A stretch of DNA of 35,005 bases from VBCK01 sp035939615 (GTDB taxonomy: Bacteria > Pseudomonadota > Gammaproteobacteria > Burkholderiales > Burkholderiaceae_F): contig DASZFP010000141.1 in assembly GCA_035939615.1 (NCBI GenBank), positions 1-35,005 on the forward strand, written 5' to 3'. Position numbers and translations under genes: made by a program. This document shows positions 19,514 through 27,379 of the stretch, piece after piece. The number at the start of each line of letters is the position of its first letter. Positions within the stretch are counted from its first letter, which is position 1. The notes below the pieces were generated by a model that made no database searches, was not told where the DNA came from, and saw only the letters and a list, made by a program, of their open reading frames with translations.

Positions 19514-19542
19514 AGTATAGGCAACATGGGGGTCGAACGCAA
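19514..19542 (-). promoter_or_regulatory. sigma-70 promoter for rne, inside rluC
   Basis: Reading the minus strand, TTGCGT (19542-19537) and TATACT (19519-19514) are 17 bases apart, matching the -35 at 4/6 and the -10 at 5/6. The -35 lies within the first codons of the divergent rluC gene, so rne transcription and rluC expression share DNA. It predicts an rne start near 19507. Confidence 0.55.
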
Positions 19543-20482
19543 AGGCACGGCGGCCGTCCGATATGTGACCGTGGACCCCGAATACGCAGGCCAGCGGCTG
19601 GACAACTTCCTGATCCGGCTCAGCAAAGGGGTTCCGAAGAGCCACATCTACCAGATCGTTCGCAGCGGCCAGGTGCGGATCAATCGCGGGCGGGCCGCGG
19701 CCGATCAGCGCCTGTCGGCCGGCGACGAAATCCGCATTCCGCCGATGCGCACCGGCGGCCGCGGCGCGGTCGCGCCGGCGGCGGCCGCATCGATGTTGCC
19801 GGTCGTGTTCGAGGACGAGCACCTGCTCGTCGTGGACAAGCCGGCGGCGATGGCGGCGCACGGCGGAAGCGGCGTTTCATTCGGGGTGATCGAAGCGATC
19901 CGGGCCGCCCGCCCGAATCAGCCGTACGTGGAATTGGCGCACCGGCTCGATCGGGATACTTCGGGGCTGATGCTGCTGGCCAAATCGCGGCGCGCGCTGC
20001 TGAAGGTGCACGCGATGCTGCGAACCGGCGAGGTTGAAAAGCGCTATCTGGCGCTGGTGGCGGGGCGCTGGCTCAATGATCGCCAGCACGTGAAGCTGGC
20101 GCTGTCCCGGGGCGGCGCCGGCGCGGCCGGCAAGGTTCGGGTCGACCCCGAGGGCGGGGCGGCCGCGCACACCGTGTTCGAACTGCGCGAGCGTTTCGCC
20201 CAATTCGCGCTGCTCGATTGCGAATTGCGCACCGGGCGCACGCACCAGATCCGGGTTCATCTGGCCCACATCGGGTTTCCGATCGTGGGAGACGACCGCT
20301 ACGGCAGCCACGAGCTGAACCATCGGGTAGCACGGGGCGAATTCGGTTTCGGGCTGGAGCGCATGTTCCTGCATGCCGGGCAGCTGCGGCTGCGCCACCC
20401 GGTCAGCGGCGAGCCGATCGCGCTCGCCTCGCCCCTTGCGGCCGACTGCGAGAAGCTGCTGGAGGCGCTGCGCCGTGCTTGA
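19526..20482 (+). CDS. rluC: 23S rRNA pseudouridine synthase RluC
   Basis: A 318-residue RluA-family pseudouridine synthase; RluC modifies U955, U2504 and U2580 of 23S rRNA in E. coli. An N-terminal S4 RNA-binding domain (AGQRLDNFLIRLSKGVPKSH ... GQVRINRGR, about residues 20-80) precedes the catalytic domain. Its HRLDRDTSGLMLLAKS motif carries the catalytic Asp142, and RTGRTHQIRVHLAHIG lies near the end. The ATG at 19526 is directly downstream of, and partly overlaps, the proposed rne promoter. rne divergent from rluC is the normal arrangement in proteobacteria. The next gene (HAD phosphatase) starts eight bases before the rluC stop, so the two are translationally coupled. Confidence 0.93.
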   Translation: MGVERKGTAAVRYVTVDPEYAGQRLDNFLIRLSKGVPKSHIYQIVRSGQVRINRGRAAADQRLSAGDEIRIPPMRTGGRGAVAPAAAASMLPVVFEDEHLLVVDKPAAMAAHGGSGVSFGVIEAIRAARPNQPYVELAHRLDRDTSGLMLLAKSRRALLKVHAMLRTGEVEKRYLALVAGRWLNDRQHVKLALSRGGAGAAGKVRVDPEGGAAAHTVFELRERFAQFALLDCELRTGRTHQIRVHLAHIGFPIVGDDRYGSHELNHRVARGEFGFGLERMFLHAGQLRLRHPVSGEPIALASPLAADCEKLLEALRRA

Positions 20483-21128
20483 TCGATTCGATGCGATCGT
20501 GTTCGATTGGGACGGAACGCTGCTCGATTCGACCGCGGCCATCGTGGCCGCGATTCGCGGCGCTGCGGCCGACCTGAACCTGCCCGATCCCGGCCCGCAG
20601 CGGGCTTCGGAGGTGATCGGGCTGGGACTCGCTCAGGCGCTGTCGATTGCGGTGCCCGGGCTGCCGGCCGAGCGGGCGGCGGAATTCGCGGCTCGCTACC
20701 GGGTCCACTATCTGGCCGCCGAGTCGCGCCTGCAGCTGTTTCCCCACGCGCGTGAGCTGCTGGTCGAGCTGAAGTCGCGCGGCCGCAAGCTGGCGATCGC
20801 AACCGGCAAGACGCGCGCGGGGCTGACGCGCGCGCTCGACAGCCTGGGGCTGGCGGCGCAGTTCGATGCGAGCCGGTGCGCCGATGAAACCGAGCCCAAG
20901 CCGCATCCGAAGATGCTGCTGGAACTGGCCGATCTGCTGCACACCGCGCCGGATCGGATGATCATGGTGGGCGATACGACCCACGACCTGCAAATGGCCG
21001 AGGCGGCCGGCGCGGCCGCGGTCGCCATCACCCACGGTGCGCACCCACCCGGCCTGCTGCGGCAGGCCCGTGCGCTGGCCATGCTCGATTCGCTCCAGGA
21101 GCTGCAGCGGTGGCTGATGCCGGCCTGA
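20475..21128 (+). CDS. HAD family hydrolase, phosphoglycolate phosphatase-like
   Basis: A 217-residue HAD phosphatase. Motif I is FDWDGTLLDST (nucleophile Asp11, acid Asp13), motif II IATGKT, motif III Lys in PKPHPK, motif IV MVGDTTHDLQMA. The helical cap between motifs I and II fits the Gph/PGP subfamily, which dephosphorylates small sugar phosphates such as 2-phosphoglycolate. The start is GTG 20475, eight bases inside rluC, with GGAGG nine bases upstream; longer versions would run through rluC coding sequence. The position after rluC is typical of Burkholderiales. The physiological substrate is not known. Confidence 0.88.
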   Translation: MLDRFDAIVFDWDGTLLDSTAAIVAAIRGAAADLNLPDPGPQRASEVIGLGLAQALSIAVPGLPAERAAEFAARYRVHYLAAESRLQLFPHARELLVELKSRGRKLAIATGKTRAGLTRALDSLGLAAQFDASRCADETEPKPHPKMLLELADLLHTAPDRMIMVGDTTHDLQMAEAAGAAAVAITHGAHPPGLLRQARALAMLDSLQELQRWLMPA

Positions 21129-21496
21129 TGCGCCCCGGTCTGATCCGAGTCTGCGAGTCGGCCGCGCTGACCGACGGCGGCGATGGCGTGCGCTTCAGCG
21201 TGACTCCGCAACGCAACGGGCCCACCGCGTTCGCGGTGCGTAATCGGGGCAGGGTGTTCGGATACCTGAACCGGTGCGCACACACGGGGCTGGAGCTGGA
21301 CTGGACCGAGGGGCGCTTCCTGGACTCCGAGCGGCGCTGGCTGATCTGCGCGGCGCACGGGGCGTTGTACGAGCCCGTCACCGGAGCCTGCGCGGGCGGA
21401 CCCTGTACCGGCCGCGGCGCGCTGGTGCCGCTGGCGCTGGTGGAAATCGACGGCGTGGTCTACTGGCGGCCGGACCGCGGCGAGCCGACCGCCTGA
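21128..21496 (+). CDS. Rieske [2Fe-2S] domain protein
   Basis: About 122 residues holding a single Rieske domain. The cluster ligands are visible as CAH (Cys50, His52) and CAAH (Cys74, His77). There is no signal peptide or membrane anchor, and no oxygenase catalytic domain, so this is a soluble ferredoxin-like Rieske protein. I start at ATG 21128, whose A is the last base of the HAD stop codon (TGATG); GTG 21110 in the same frame is possible and would add six residues. It is the third gene of the rluC-HAD-Rieske operon. The last 37 bases overlap the convergent methyltransferase gene. Redox partner unknown. Confidence 0.85.
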   Translation: MRPGLIRVCESAALTDGGDGVRFSVTPQRNGPTAFAVRNRGRVFGYLNRCAHTGLELDWTEGRFLDSERRWLICAAHGALYEPVTGACAGGPCTGRGALVPLALVEIDGVVYWRPDRGEPTA

Positions 21497-22245
21497 GCCG
21501 GCGCGCCGGCGCTGCTGCCGGAGGCGCTGTCGCCGTGCAGCAGGAACACCGCCGGGCGGCGCTGCAGCGCCGGGCGCTCGGCTGCCGACATCGCGCGCCA
21601 TTGCCCGATGCGCCGCGTGATGGTCGCTTCCGAGCTGCTTCCCAGATCCAGCGCCAGGCACAGGCGCGTCGAGTCGGCGCAGTGCGCCAGGATGGCGTCG
21701 AACAGGCGCTCGGTCCGATAGGGCGTCTCTATGAAAATCTGCGTTTCGCCTTGCGTTGCGTCACGCTCGATGCGCCGCAAGGTCTGCGCCAACTCACCGG
21801 CCGGCTGCGGCAGGTAGCCCAGGAAGCGGAAGTGCTGACCGTTCATACCGGAGGCCATCAGCGCCAGCAACACCGACGACGGGCCCACCAGTGGCCGCAC
21901 CGGCACGCCGAAATCGTGGGCGCACGCAACGATCGCGGCGCCCGGGTCCGCCACACCGGGGCAGCCACATTCGGACACCAGCGCCGCGTCGCTGGCGCCG
22001 GCGCGCAGCGGCGCCAGCCACTCCAGCGCCTGCGCCCGCTGCGGGTCGTGACCGATCTCGACGATGCGGACCTGCCGTATCGGACCGGGATGCCCGGCCG
22101 CCTTCAGGAAGGCCCGGGCGCTGCGCGCGTTCTCCGCCAGCACGTATTGCGCCTCGCGGGCCACGCGCAGAACCGGCGGCGGCAGCACCTCGCAGGCGGC
22201 CATCTCGGCCAGTGGCACCGGCAGGACGAACAGCGTGCCGGCCAT
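21460..22245 (-). CDS. RsmI-like SAM-dependent methyltransferase (tetrapyrrole methylase fold)
   Basis: A 261-residue protein of the SAM-dependent tetrapyrrole-methylase superfamily, closest in outline to RsmI, which methylates the 2'-O of C1402 in 16S rRNA. Supporting motifs are LVSECGCPGVADPGAAIV (RsmI: SDAGTPLISDPG), VRPLVGPSSVLLALMASGMN, FLGYLPQ and FIETPYRTERLFDAI. The SECGCPG sequence departs from SDAGTP, so it is probably a paralogue rather than RsmI itself. It starts four bases after maf on the same strand, making a maf-methyltransferase operon, and its 3' end overlaps the Rieske gene by 37 bases. Confidence 0.82.
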   Translation of the reverse strand: MAGTLFVLPVPLAEMAACEVLPPPVLRVAREAQYVLAENARSARAFLKAAGHPGPIRQVRIVEIGHDPQRAQALEWLAPLRAGASDAALVSECGCPGVADPGAAIVACAHDFGVPVRPLVGPSSVLLALMASGMNGQHFRFLGYLPQPAGELAQTLRRIERDATQGETQIFIETPYRTERLFDAILAHCADSTRLCLALDLGSSSEATITRRIGQWRAMSAAERPALQRRPAVFLLHGDSASGSSAGAPAQAVGSPRSGRQ

Positions 22246-22249
22246 GGCG

Positions 22250-22837
22250 TCAGCGCTGCGGCAAGGCGACGCCGCAGCCGGCCAGCATCGAGGTCAAGCG
22301 GATCAATGGCAGCCCGATCAGCGCGGTGGGATCGTCCGACCGTACCCACTCGACCAGGCAGATCCCGAGCGATTCGATCTTGGCCGAACCCGCGCAGTCG
22401 TACGGCCGCTCGATCAGCAGATACGCTTCCAGCGCCTCGGGCGGCAGTCGACGAAACTGCACCAGCGTGTCCACGCAATCGAGCTCGCTGCGGCCGTCGG
22501 CGCCGCGCACCACCGCCAGCGCCGTATGGAACCTGACTTGCCGCCCCTGCATCTGCAGCAGCTGCCGCAAGGCGTCCTGATGATCGAGCGGCTTTCCGAG
22601 CGCAACGCCGTCCAGCACCGCCACCTGGTCCGATCCGATCACGATGGCGTCGGGACGGCGCGAGCTCACTGAAGCGGCTTTCAGAAGGGCCAGCCGACGC
22701 GCCTGCTGCAGCGGCGCCTCGCCGGGCTGCGCGGACTCCTCGACGCCGGGCGCCTGCACCTCGAACGGCAGGCCCAGCCGCTGCAGCAGCTGGCGCCGGT
22801 ACGGCGAGCTGGACGCGAGTACGATGGAGGTTGGCAT
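22250..22837 (-). CDS. Maf-like nucleoside triphosphate pyrophosphatase, YceF type
   Basis: A 195-residue Maf/HAM1-fold house-cleaning pyrophosphatase. Typical elements are IVLASSSPYRRQLLQRLGLPF at the N-terminus, the catalytic IVIGSDQVAVLDG (S-D-Q, with the acidic base), GKPLDHQDALRQLL and ALIGLPLIRLTSML at the end. The E. coli homologue YceF hydrolyses 7-methyl-GTP, a likely mRNA or rRNA breakdown product. Position beside yceD-rpmF-plsX, transcribed away from them, is the same as yceF/yceD in E. coli and supports the subfamily. The 23-bp gap to yceD leaves promoters of both genes overlapping coding DNA. Confidence 0.9.
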   Translation of the reverse strand: MPTSIVLASSSPYRRQLLQRLGLPFEVQAPGVEESAQPGEAPLQQARRLALLKAASVSSRRPDAIVIGSDQVAVLDGVALGKPLDHQDALRQLLQMQGRQVRFHTALAVVRGADGRSELDCVDTLVQFRRLPPEALEAYLLIERPYDCAGSAKIESLGICLVEWVRSDDPTALIGLPLIRLTSMLAGCGVALPQR

Positions 22838-22860
22838 CCTGTCGAGTGTAGCGGTGCCGA

Positions 22861-23364
22861 ATGAAACGGACCGTCGATGTGTTCGAGCTGGCGCGCGACG
22901 CCGGCAGTGTAGAAGGGCAGCTCGCAGCCGCCGAGCTGCCGCGCTTGTCGGCCCTGCTGGCCCCGCCGATGGGCAGCATCCACTTCCACTTTGAAGGCCG
23001 CATCGACGACAAGGGCCGCAGCGCGGCCGATCTTCGGCTCGAAGGCAGCCTGGGCCTGAAGTGCGACCTGTGCGGCGGCCGACTGGAGTGGCCGCTGGAC
23101 GAGAGCAGCGGATTTTTCTTCGTCGACGACGAACGGGAACTCACCGCGCTTCCGATCACGGCCGAGGGCGACGAACCGCTGCTCGGGAGCCACCAGTTCG
23201 ATCTGCAGGATCTGGTCGAAGAGCAGACCATCCTGGCTTTGCCGATTTCACCGCGCCATCCCTTATGCGAGACGGCGCCGGGCGCCGAGGAGCCGGAGCA
23301 GGGCGCCAGCCGGCCTTTTGCGGCCCTGGCCGCGCTCAAGCGGGGTCGAACCGATATACAATAA
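22861..23364 (+). CDS. yceD: DUF177 protein YceD (23S rRNA accumulation protein)
   Basis: A 167-residue DUF177 protein. It has the family's paired-cysteine motif LKCDLCGGRLEWPLD and the acidic C-terminal motif DLQDLVEEQTILALPISPRH. The E. coli and plant homologues are needed for normal 23S rRNA levels, and the gene is nearly always beside rpmF. Start ATG 22861 gives MKRTVDVFELARDAG, the usual beginning. It heads the lipid/L32 gene run and is divergent from maf. Confidence 0.9.
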   Translation: MKRTVDVFELARDAGSVEGQLAAAELPRLSALLAPPMGSIHFHFEGRIDDKGRSAADLRLEGSLGLKCDLCGGRLEWPLDESSGFFFVDDERELTALPITAEGDEPLLGSHQFDLQDLVEEQTILALPISPRHPLCETAPGAEEPEQGASRPFAALAALKRGRTDIQ

Positions 23365-23394
23365 CCAGTTCAACTTAGTGAACCTGGTGTCACG
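23365..23394 (+). promoter_or_regulatory. Small hairpin over the rpmF translation start region
   Basis: CCAGTTCA (23365-23372) can pair with TGAA-C-CTGG (23379-23387) around a 6-base loop, with one bulged C. The right arm ends just before the rpmF ATG (23395) and covers where its ribosome-binding site would be. A -10-like TACAAT lies at 23357-23362, but I see no matching -35. It could modulate L32 translation; weak evidence. Confidence 0.25.
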
Positions 23395-23577
23395 ATGGCT
23401 GTTCAACAGAACAAGAAATCGGCTTCGCGACGCGGCCAGCACCGCGCGCACGATTTCCTCACTCCTCCCCCGCTCGCCAACGAGCCGTCGACCGGCGAAG
23501 TGCATCGCCGCCATCATGTCAGCCCGAACGGGTTTTACCGGGGGCGCAAGGTTCTGCAGACCAAGAACGACGAGTAG
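23395..23577 (+). CDS. rpmF: 50S ribosomal protein L32
   Basis: A 60-residue L32, starting MAVQQNKKSASRRGQHRAHD and ending YRGRKVLQTKNDE. This matches the family in length and in its two basic patches. There are no zinc-binding CxxC pairs; it is the Cys-free form usual in proteobacteria. It sits 30 bases behind yceD and 18 before plsX in the standard yceD-rpmF-plsX order, which links ribosome and membrane-lipid synthesis. Confidence 0.96.
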   Translation: MAVQQNKKSASRRGQHRAHDFLTPPPLANEPSTGEVHRRHHVSPNGFYRGRKVLQTKNDE

Positions 23578-23595
23578 CCTGGAGCCGGACGCCCG

Positions 23596-24651
23596 ATGAC
23601 CGTCCGGATCGCGATCGATTGCATGGGTGGCGACCAGGGCCTGGCGGTCACGGTGCCGGCCGCCGTGCGCAGCGCCTGCGCCGATCCCGAAACGGTGTTC
23701 CTGCTGGTCGGTCGCTCCAGCCAGATCGAGGCGGCCCTGCGCCAGGCCGATGCCAGCCGGGCACCGGGCCAGCTGCACATCGTGCACGCCGAACAGCAGG
23801 TCGAGATGGACGATCCGCCGGCGGTCGCGCTGCGCAACAAGCGCGATTCGTCGATGCGGGTGGCTTTGCAGCTGGTCAAGACTGGGCAGGCCGATGCCTG
23901 CGTGAGCGCCGGCAATACCGGGGCTTTAATGGCGATTGCGCGCTTCGTGCTCAAAACGCTCGATGGCATCGACCGGCCGGCCATTGCGCACCTGCTGCCC
24001 AACGAGAAGGCCGGCTTTACCACCGTGCTGGACCTTGGCGCCAACGTCGATTGCAGCGCCGAGCAACTGCTGCAGTTCGCGATACTGGGCTGCGCGCTGG
24101 TGTCCGCGCTGCGGGGGACCCAGCGGCCGACCGTGGGGCTGCTGAACGTGGGCGAAGAAGTGATCAAGGGCAACGAAGTGGTCAAGCAGGCGGCCGAACT
24201 GCTGCGCTCGAGCGGGCTGAATTTTTACGGCAACGTCGAGGGCGACGACATCTACCGGGGCACGACCGATGTGGTGGTGTGCGACGGATTCGTCGGCAAC
24301 GTGGCGCTGAAGGCCTCGGAAGGACTGGCGCAGATGCTGGCCGGATTCGTGCGCGAGGAGTTCACCCGCAACCTGTTCGCGCGGCTGATCGCGCTGATCG
24401 CGCTGCCGGTGCTGTTGCGTTTTCGGCGGCGCGTCGATCACCGGCAGCACAACGGGGCCTGCCTGCTCGGCCTGCGCGGCATCGTGATCAAGAGCCACGG
24501 CTCGGCCGACGCCCACGCGTTCGGTTTTGCGATCCGGCGCGCGGTCGAGGCGGCCCGCCACCAGCTGCTCACGCGCACCGAAGCGGCCGTGGCTCCGCTG
24601 GTGGCCAATCGCTTGAACCGGCCGGCCGAAGCGAGCGCCGGGGCGCTTTGA
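23596..24651 (+). CDS. plsX: Phosphate acyltransferase PlsX
   Basis: A 351-residue PlsX, the peripheral membrane enzyme that converts acyl-ACP to acyl phosphate for PlsY, the first step of phospholipid synthesis in most bacteria. The N-terminus IAIDCMGGDQGLAVTVPAAV and CVSAGNTGALMAIARFVLKT, then LNVGEEVIKGNEVVKQA, VEGDDIYRGTTDVVVCDGFV and GIVIKSHGSADAHAFGFAIR are family hallmarks. ATG 23596 leads directly into the conserved start. It is followed after seven bases by fabH. Confidence 0.95.
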   Translation: MTVRIAIDCMGGDQGLAVTVPAAVRSACADPETVFLLVGRSSQIEAALRQADASRAPGQLHIVHAEQQVEMDDPPAVALRNKRDSSMRVALQLVKTGQADACVSAGNTGALMAIARFVLKTLDGIDRPAIAHLLPNEKAGFTTVLDLGANVDCSAEQLLQFAILGCALVSALRGTQRPTVGLLNVGEEVIKGNEVVKQAAELLRSSGLNFYGNVEGDDIYRGTTDVVVCDGFVGNVALKASEGLAQMLAGFVREEFTRNLFARLIALIALPVLLRFRRRVDHRQHNGACLLGLRGIVIKSHGSADAHAFGFAIRRAVEAARHQLLTRTEAAVAPLVANRLNRPAEASAGAL

Positions 24652-24658
24652 ACGGCTG

Positions 24659-25642
24659 ATGCGAACAGCGACCGGATCACGCGTCATCGGCACCGGCAGC
24701 GCCCTGCCGGCGCGGCCCGTGACGAACGAGCAGCTCGCGGCGCAGCTCGCCACGCACGGCGTGCAGACCTCCGATGCGTGGATCGTCGAGCGCACCGGGA
24801 TCCGCCAGCGCTACATCGCCGAGCCTGGGCTCACCACGGCGCAGCTGGGCCTGCGGGCGGCCCGAGCGGCACTGGCGGCGGCGGGCGTGTCGGCCGATTC
24901 GATCGACCTGATCGTTCTGGCCACCTCGACTTCGGATCAGATTTTTCCCAGCACCGCCTGCCTGATCCAGGCCGAACTGGGCATCCGGGGTGGCGCCGCT
25001 TTCGACGTTCAGGCCGTCTGCAGCGGTTTCGTGTACGCACTGGCGGTGGCCGATGCGCTGCTGCGCACCGGTGCCCACCGCCGGGCACTGGTGATCGGCT
25101 CCGAGGTCTTTTCCCGCATCCTGGACTGGAATGACCGGTCCACCTGCGTTCTGTTCGGCGACGGCGCCGGCGCGGTCGTGCTGGACGCGAGCGACCGGCC
25201 GGGGCTGCTCGCGTGCCGCCTGCACTCGGACGGCGCGCGCGCCGGTATCCTGTGCACGGCGGGGCGCCTGGCGCAGGGCAAGGTCGAGGGAGATCCCTTT
25301 CTGAGGATGGACGGGGCGGCCGTGTTCAAGATCGCGGTCGAAGTGCTGGAGAGTTCGGCGCGCGAGGTGCTGCAGGCGGCCGACATGGGCGTGAGCGAGC
25401 TCGACTGGCTGATCCCGCACCAGGCCAACATCCGGATCCTGGCGGCCACCGCGCGCCGGCTGGGCGTGCCCCCCGAGCGGATGATCGTCACCGTCGACCG
25501 TCACGGCAACACCTCGGCCGCCTCGGTGCCGCTGGCGCTCGACTGGGGCGTGCAAAGCGGCAAGATCCGCGCCGGCCACAGCGTGCTGCTGCAGGGGGTC
25601 GGCGGCGGACTGACCTGGGGCTCGGTGCTGTTGAGAATGTGA
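24659..25642 (+). CDS. fabH: Beta-ketoacyl-ACP synthase III
   Basis: A 327-residue KAS III that condenses acetyl-CoA with malonyl-ACP to start fatty acid synthesis. The Cys-His-Asn triad is visible: Cys121 in FDVQAVCSGFVYAL, His in LIPHQANIRIL, Asn in DRHGNTSAASVPLAL. The C-terminal GVGGGLTWGSVLLRM is diagnostic. Start ATG 24659 gives MRTATGSRVIGTGSALPARP, a normal beginning. It lies between plsX and fabD with gaps of 7 and 5 bases, so these genes are surely one transcript. Confidence 0.95.
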   Translation: MRTATGSRVIGTGSALPARPVTNEQLAAQLATHGVQTSDAWIVERTGIRQRYIAEPGLTTAQLGLRAARAALAAAGVSADSIDLIVLATSTSDQIFPSTACLIQAELGIRGGAAFDVQAVCSGFVYALAVADALLRTGAHRRALVIGSEVFSRILDWNDRSTCVLFGDGAGAVVLDASDRPGLLACRLHSDGARAGILCTAGRLAQGKVEGDPFLRMDGAAVFKIAVEVLESSAREVLQAADMGVSELDWLIPHQANIRILAATARRLGVPPERMIVTVDRHGNTSAASVPLALDWGVQSGKIRAGHSVLLQGVGGGLTWGSVLLRM

Positions 25643-25647
25643 GACCC

Positions 25648-26580
25648 ATGCGTGTGGCGTTCGTGTTTCCAGGCCAGGGTTCCCAGTCGGTCGGCATGCT
25701 GGACGCCTTTGCCGCCGATGCGGTGGTCGGCGGCATCGTGCGCCGCGCCTCCGATGCGCTGGGGCAGGACATCGGGCGGCTGATCCAGGACGGCCCGGCC
25801 GAGCAGCTGGAGCTCACGGTCAATACGCAGCCGTGCCTGTTGACGGCCTCCTACGCGATCTACGCGGCCTGGCGCGCCGCGGGCGGCCCGCAGCCGGCCC
25901 TGATGGCCGGCCACAGCCTGGGCGAGTACACGGCCCTGGTGGCGGCCGAGGCCGTCTCGCTGGAGCAGGCCGTGCCGCTGGTTCGGTTTCGGGCCCAGGT
26001 GATGCAGGAGGCCGTTCCGGTCGGAGTGGGCACGATGGCGGCCATCCTCGGGCTGGACGAAGCGGGCGTGGAGGCAGCCTGCGCCGAGGCCGCCGGCGGG
26101 GAGGTGGTCGAGGCGGTCAACTTCAACGCGCCGGCGCAGATCGTGATTGCCGGGCATTGCGGCGCGGTCGCCCGCGCCTGCGAGATCAGCCGCCGCCTGG
26201 GCGCCCGGCGGGCGGTGCCGCTGGCCGTGTCAGTGCCGTTCCACTCGAGCCTGATTCGGCCCGCCGCCGAGCGGCTGCGCGAGCGCCTCGCCACCGTCAC
26301 GGTGCGCCGTCCCGAGGTGCCCGTGATCAACAACATCGATGTGCGCGAGGAGTCCGAGCCGGACCGCATCCGCGACGCGCTGGCGCGCCAGGCCGCCGGC
26401 CCTGTGCGCTGGACCCAGATCATTCAGGCGATGAGCGAGCGCGGCATCACCCACGTGGTCGAGTGCGGCCCCGGCAAGGTGCTCAGCGGCTTGACGCGCC
26501 GCATCGTGCCGGGCTTGGCGAGTCTTTCGGTGAGCGACCCGGTCACGCTGGGCCAGGTGCTTTCGGCGCTGCGAGGCTGA
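25648..26580 (+). CDS. fabD: Malonyl-CoA:ACP transacylase
   Basis: A 310-residue FabD that transfers malonyl groups from CoA to ACP. The start MRVAFVFPGQGSQSVGM is the classic N-terminus. The nucleophile Ser90 lies in GHSLGEYTALVAA, the catalytic His in VPFHSSLIRPA, and the C-terminal VECGPGKVLSGLTRRI is conserved. The open frame extends upstream into fabH, but ATG 25648 is clearly the start. One base separates its stop from the fabG start. Confidence 0.95.
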   Translation: MRVAFVFPGQGSQSVGMLDAFAADAVVGGIVRRASDALGQDIGRLIQDGPAEQLELTVNTQPCLLTASYAIYAAWRAAGGPQPALMAGHSLGEYTALVAAEAVSLEQAVPLVRFRAQVMQEAVPVGVGTMAAILGLDEAGVEAACAEAAGGEVVEAVNFNAPAQIVIAGHCGAVARACEISRRLGARRAVPLAVSVPFHSSLIRPAAERLRERLATVTVRRPEVPVINNIDVREESEPDRIRDALARQAAGPVRWTQIIQAMSERGITHVVECGPGKVLSGLTRRIVPGLASLSVSDPVTLGQVLSALRG

Positions 26581-26581
26581 G

Positions 26582-27352
26582 TTGAACGAGCTGCCGCTGC
26601 TGCGCGCCGATGCACTGCAGGGTGAAGTGGCGCTGGTCACCGGAGCCTCGCGCGGAATCGGACGGGCCGTTTTGGTGCACCTGGCGCGCACGGGTGCGCA
26701 GGTTGTGGGTACCTCGACGTCGCAGGCCGGCGCCGAGGCGATCACGGCACAGATCTCCGAGCTGGGTGCCAGCGGCCGCGGAGCCGTGTTGAATGTCCGC
26801 CAGGCGGCGCAGATCGATCCGCTGGTGGAGTCGATCGTGCAGGCCTACGGCAAGCTGTCGGTGCTGGTGAACAGCGCCGCCGTGACCAGCGACACGCTGG
26901 CGCTGAGAATGCGCGACGAGCAGTGGGACGAGGTGATCGACACCAATCTGACCGGTGCGTTTCGTTTGTCGCGCAGCGTGATGCGCGGCATGATGAGAGC
27001 CAAACACGGCCGTATCATCAACATCTCCTCCGTCGTGGGATCGAGCGGCAACGCCGGGCAGGCCAACTATGCGGCGGCCAAGGCAGGCCTGGAAGGCATG
27101 ACCCGCGCCCTGGCTCGGGAACTCGCCAGCCGGGGCATCACGGTCAACTGCGTGGCGCCGGGATTCATCGATACCGACATGACACGCGCGTTGAGCGCCG
27201 CCCAGTCGCAGGCGGTTCTGGCCCAGATCCCGCTGGGCCGGCTTGGACAGGCCGACGAAATCGCCGCCATCGTGGCGTTTCTGGCTTCACCCGCCGGCGC
27301 TTACATCACCGGGTCGACGGTGCATGTGAACGGCGGCATGTATATGTCCTGA
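26582..27352 (+). CDS. fabG: 3-oxoacyl-ACP reductase
   Basis: A 256-residue short-chain dehydrogenase that reduces 3-oxoacyl-ACP with NADPH. The cofactor loop is TGASRGIG, and the catalytic Ser150, Tyr163 and Lys167 lie in ISSVVGSSGNAGQANYAAAK. CVAPGFIDTDMT and TGSTVHVNGGMYMS complete the FabG pattern. The usual NNAG motif after the fourth strand reads NSAA here (VLVNSAAVTSD), an unusual substitution. The start is TTG 26582, the only good option before the cofactor loop, with GAGG a few bases upstream at the end of fabD. Position between fabD and acpP supports the true FabG role despite the substitution. Confidence 0.93.
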   Translation: MNELPLLRADALQGEVALVTGASRGIGRAVLVHLARTGAQVVGTSTSQAGAEAITAQISELGASGRGAVLNVRQAAQIDPLVESIVQAYGKLSVLVNSAAVTSDTLALRMRDEQWDEVIDTNLTGAFRLSRSVMRGMMRAKHGRIINISSVVGSSGNAGQANYAAAKAGLEGMTRALARELASRGITVNCVAPGFIDTDMTRALSAAQSQAVLAQIPLGRLGQADEIAAIVAFLASPAGAYITGSTVHVNGGMYMS

Positions 27353-27379
27353 TGTGCGCGCGGTCTTGATACCGAGCTC

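Noticed and set aside
19381..19525. Possible cobalamin-type or other known riboswitch before rluC or rne.
   Set aside because: No cobalamin-box or other riboswitch core sequence is visible; the region is described only as rne leader.
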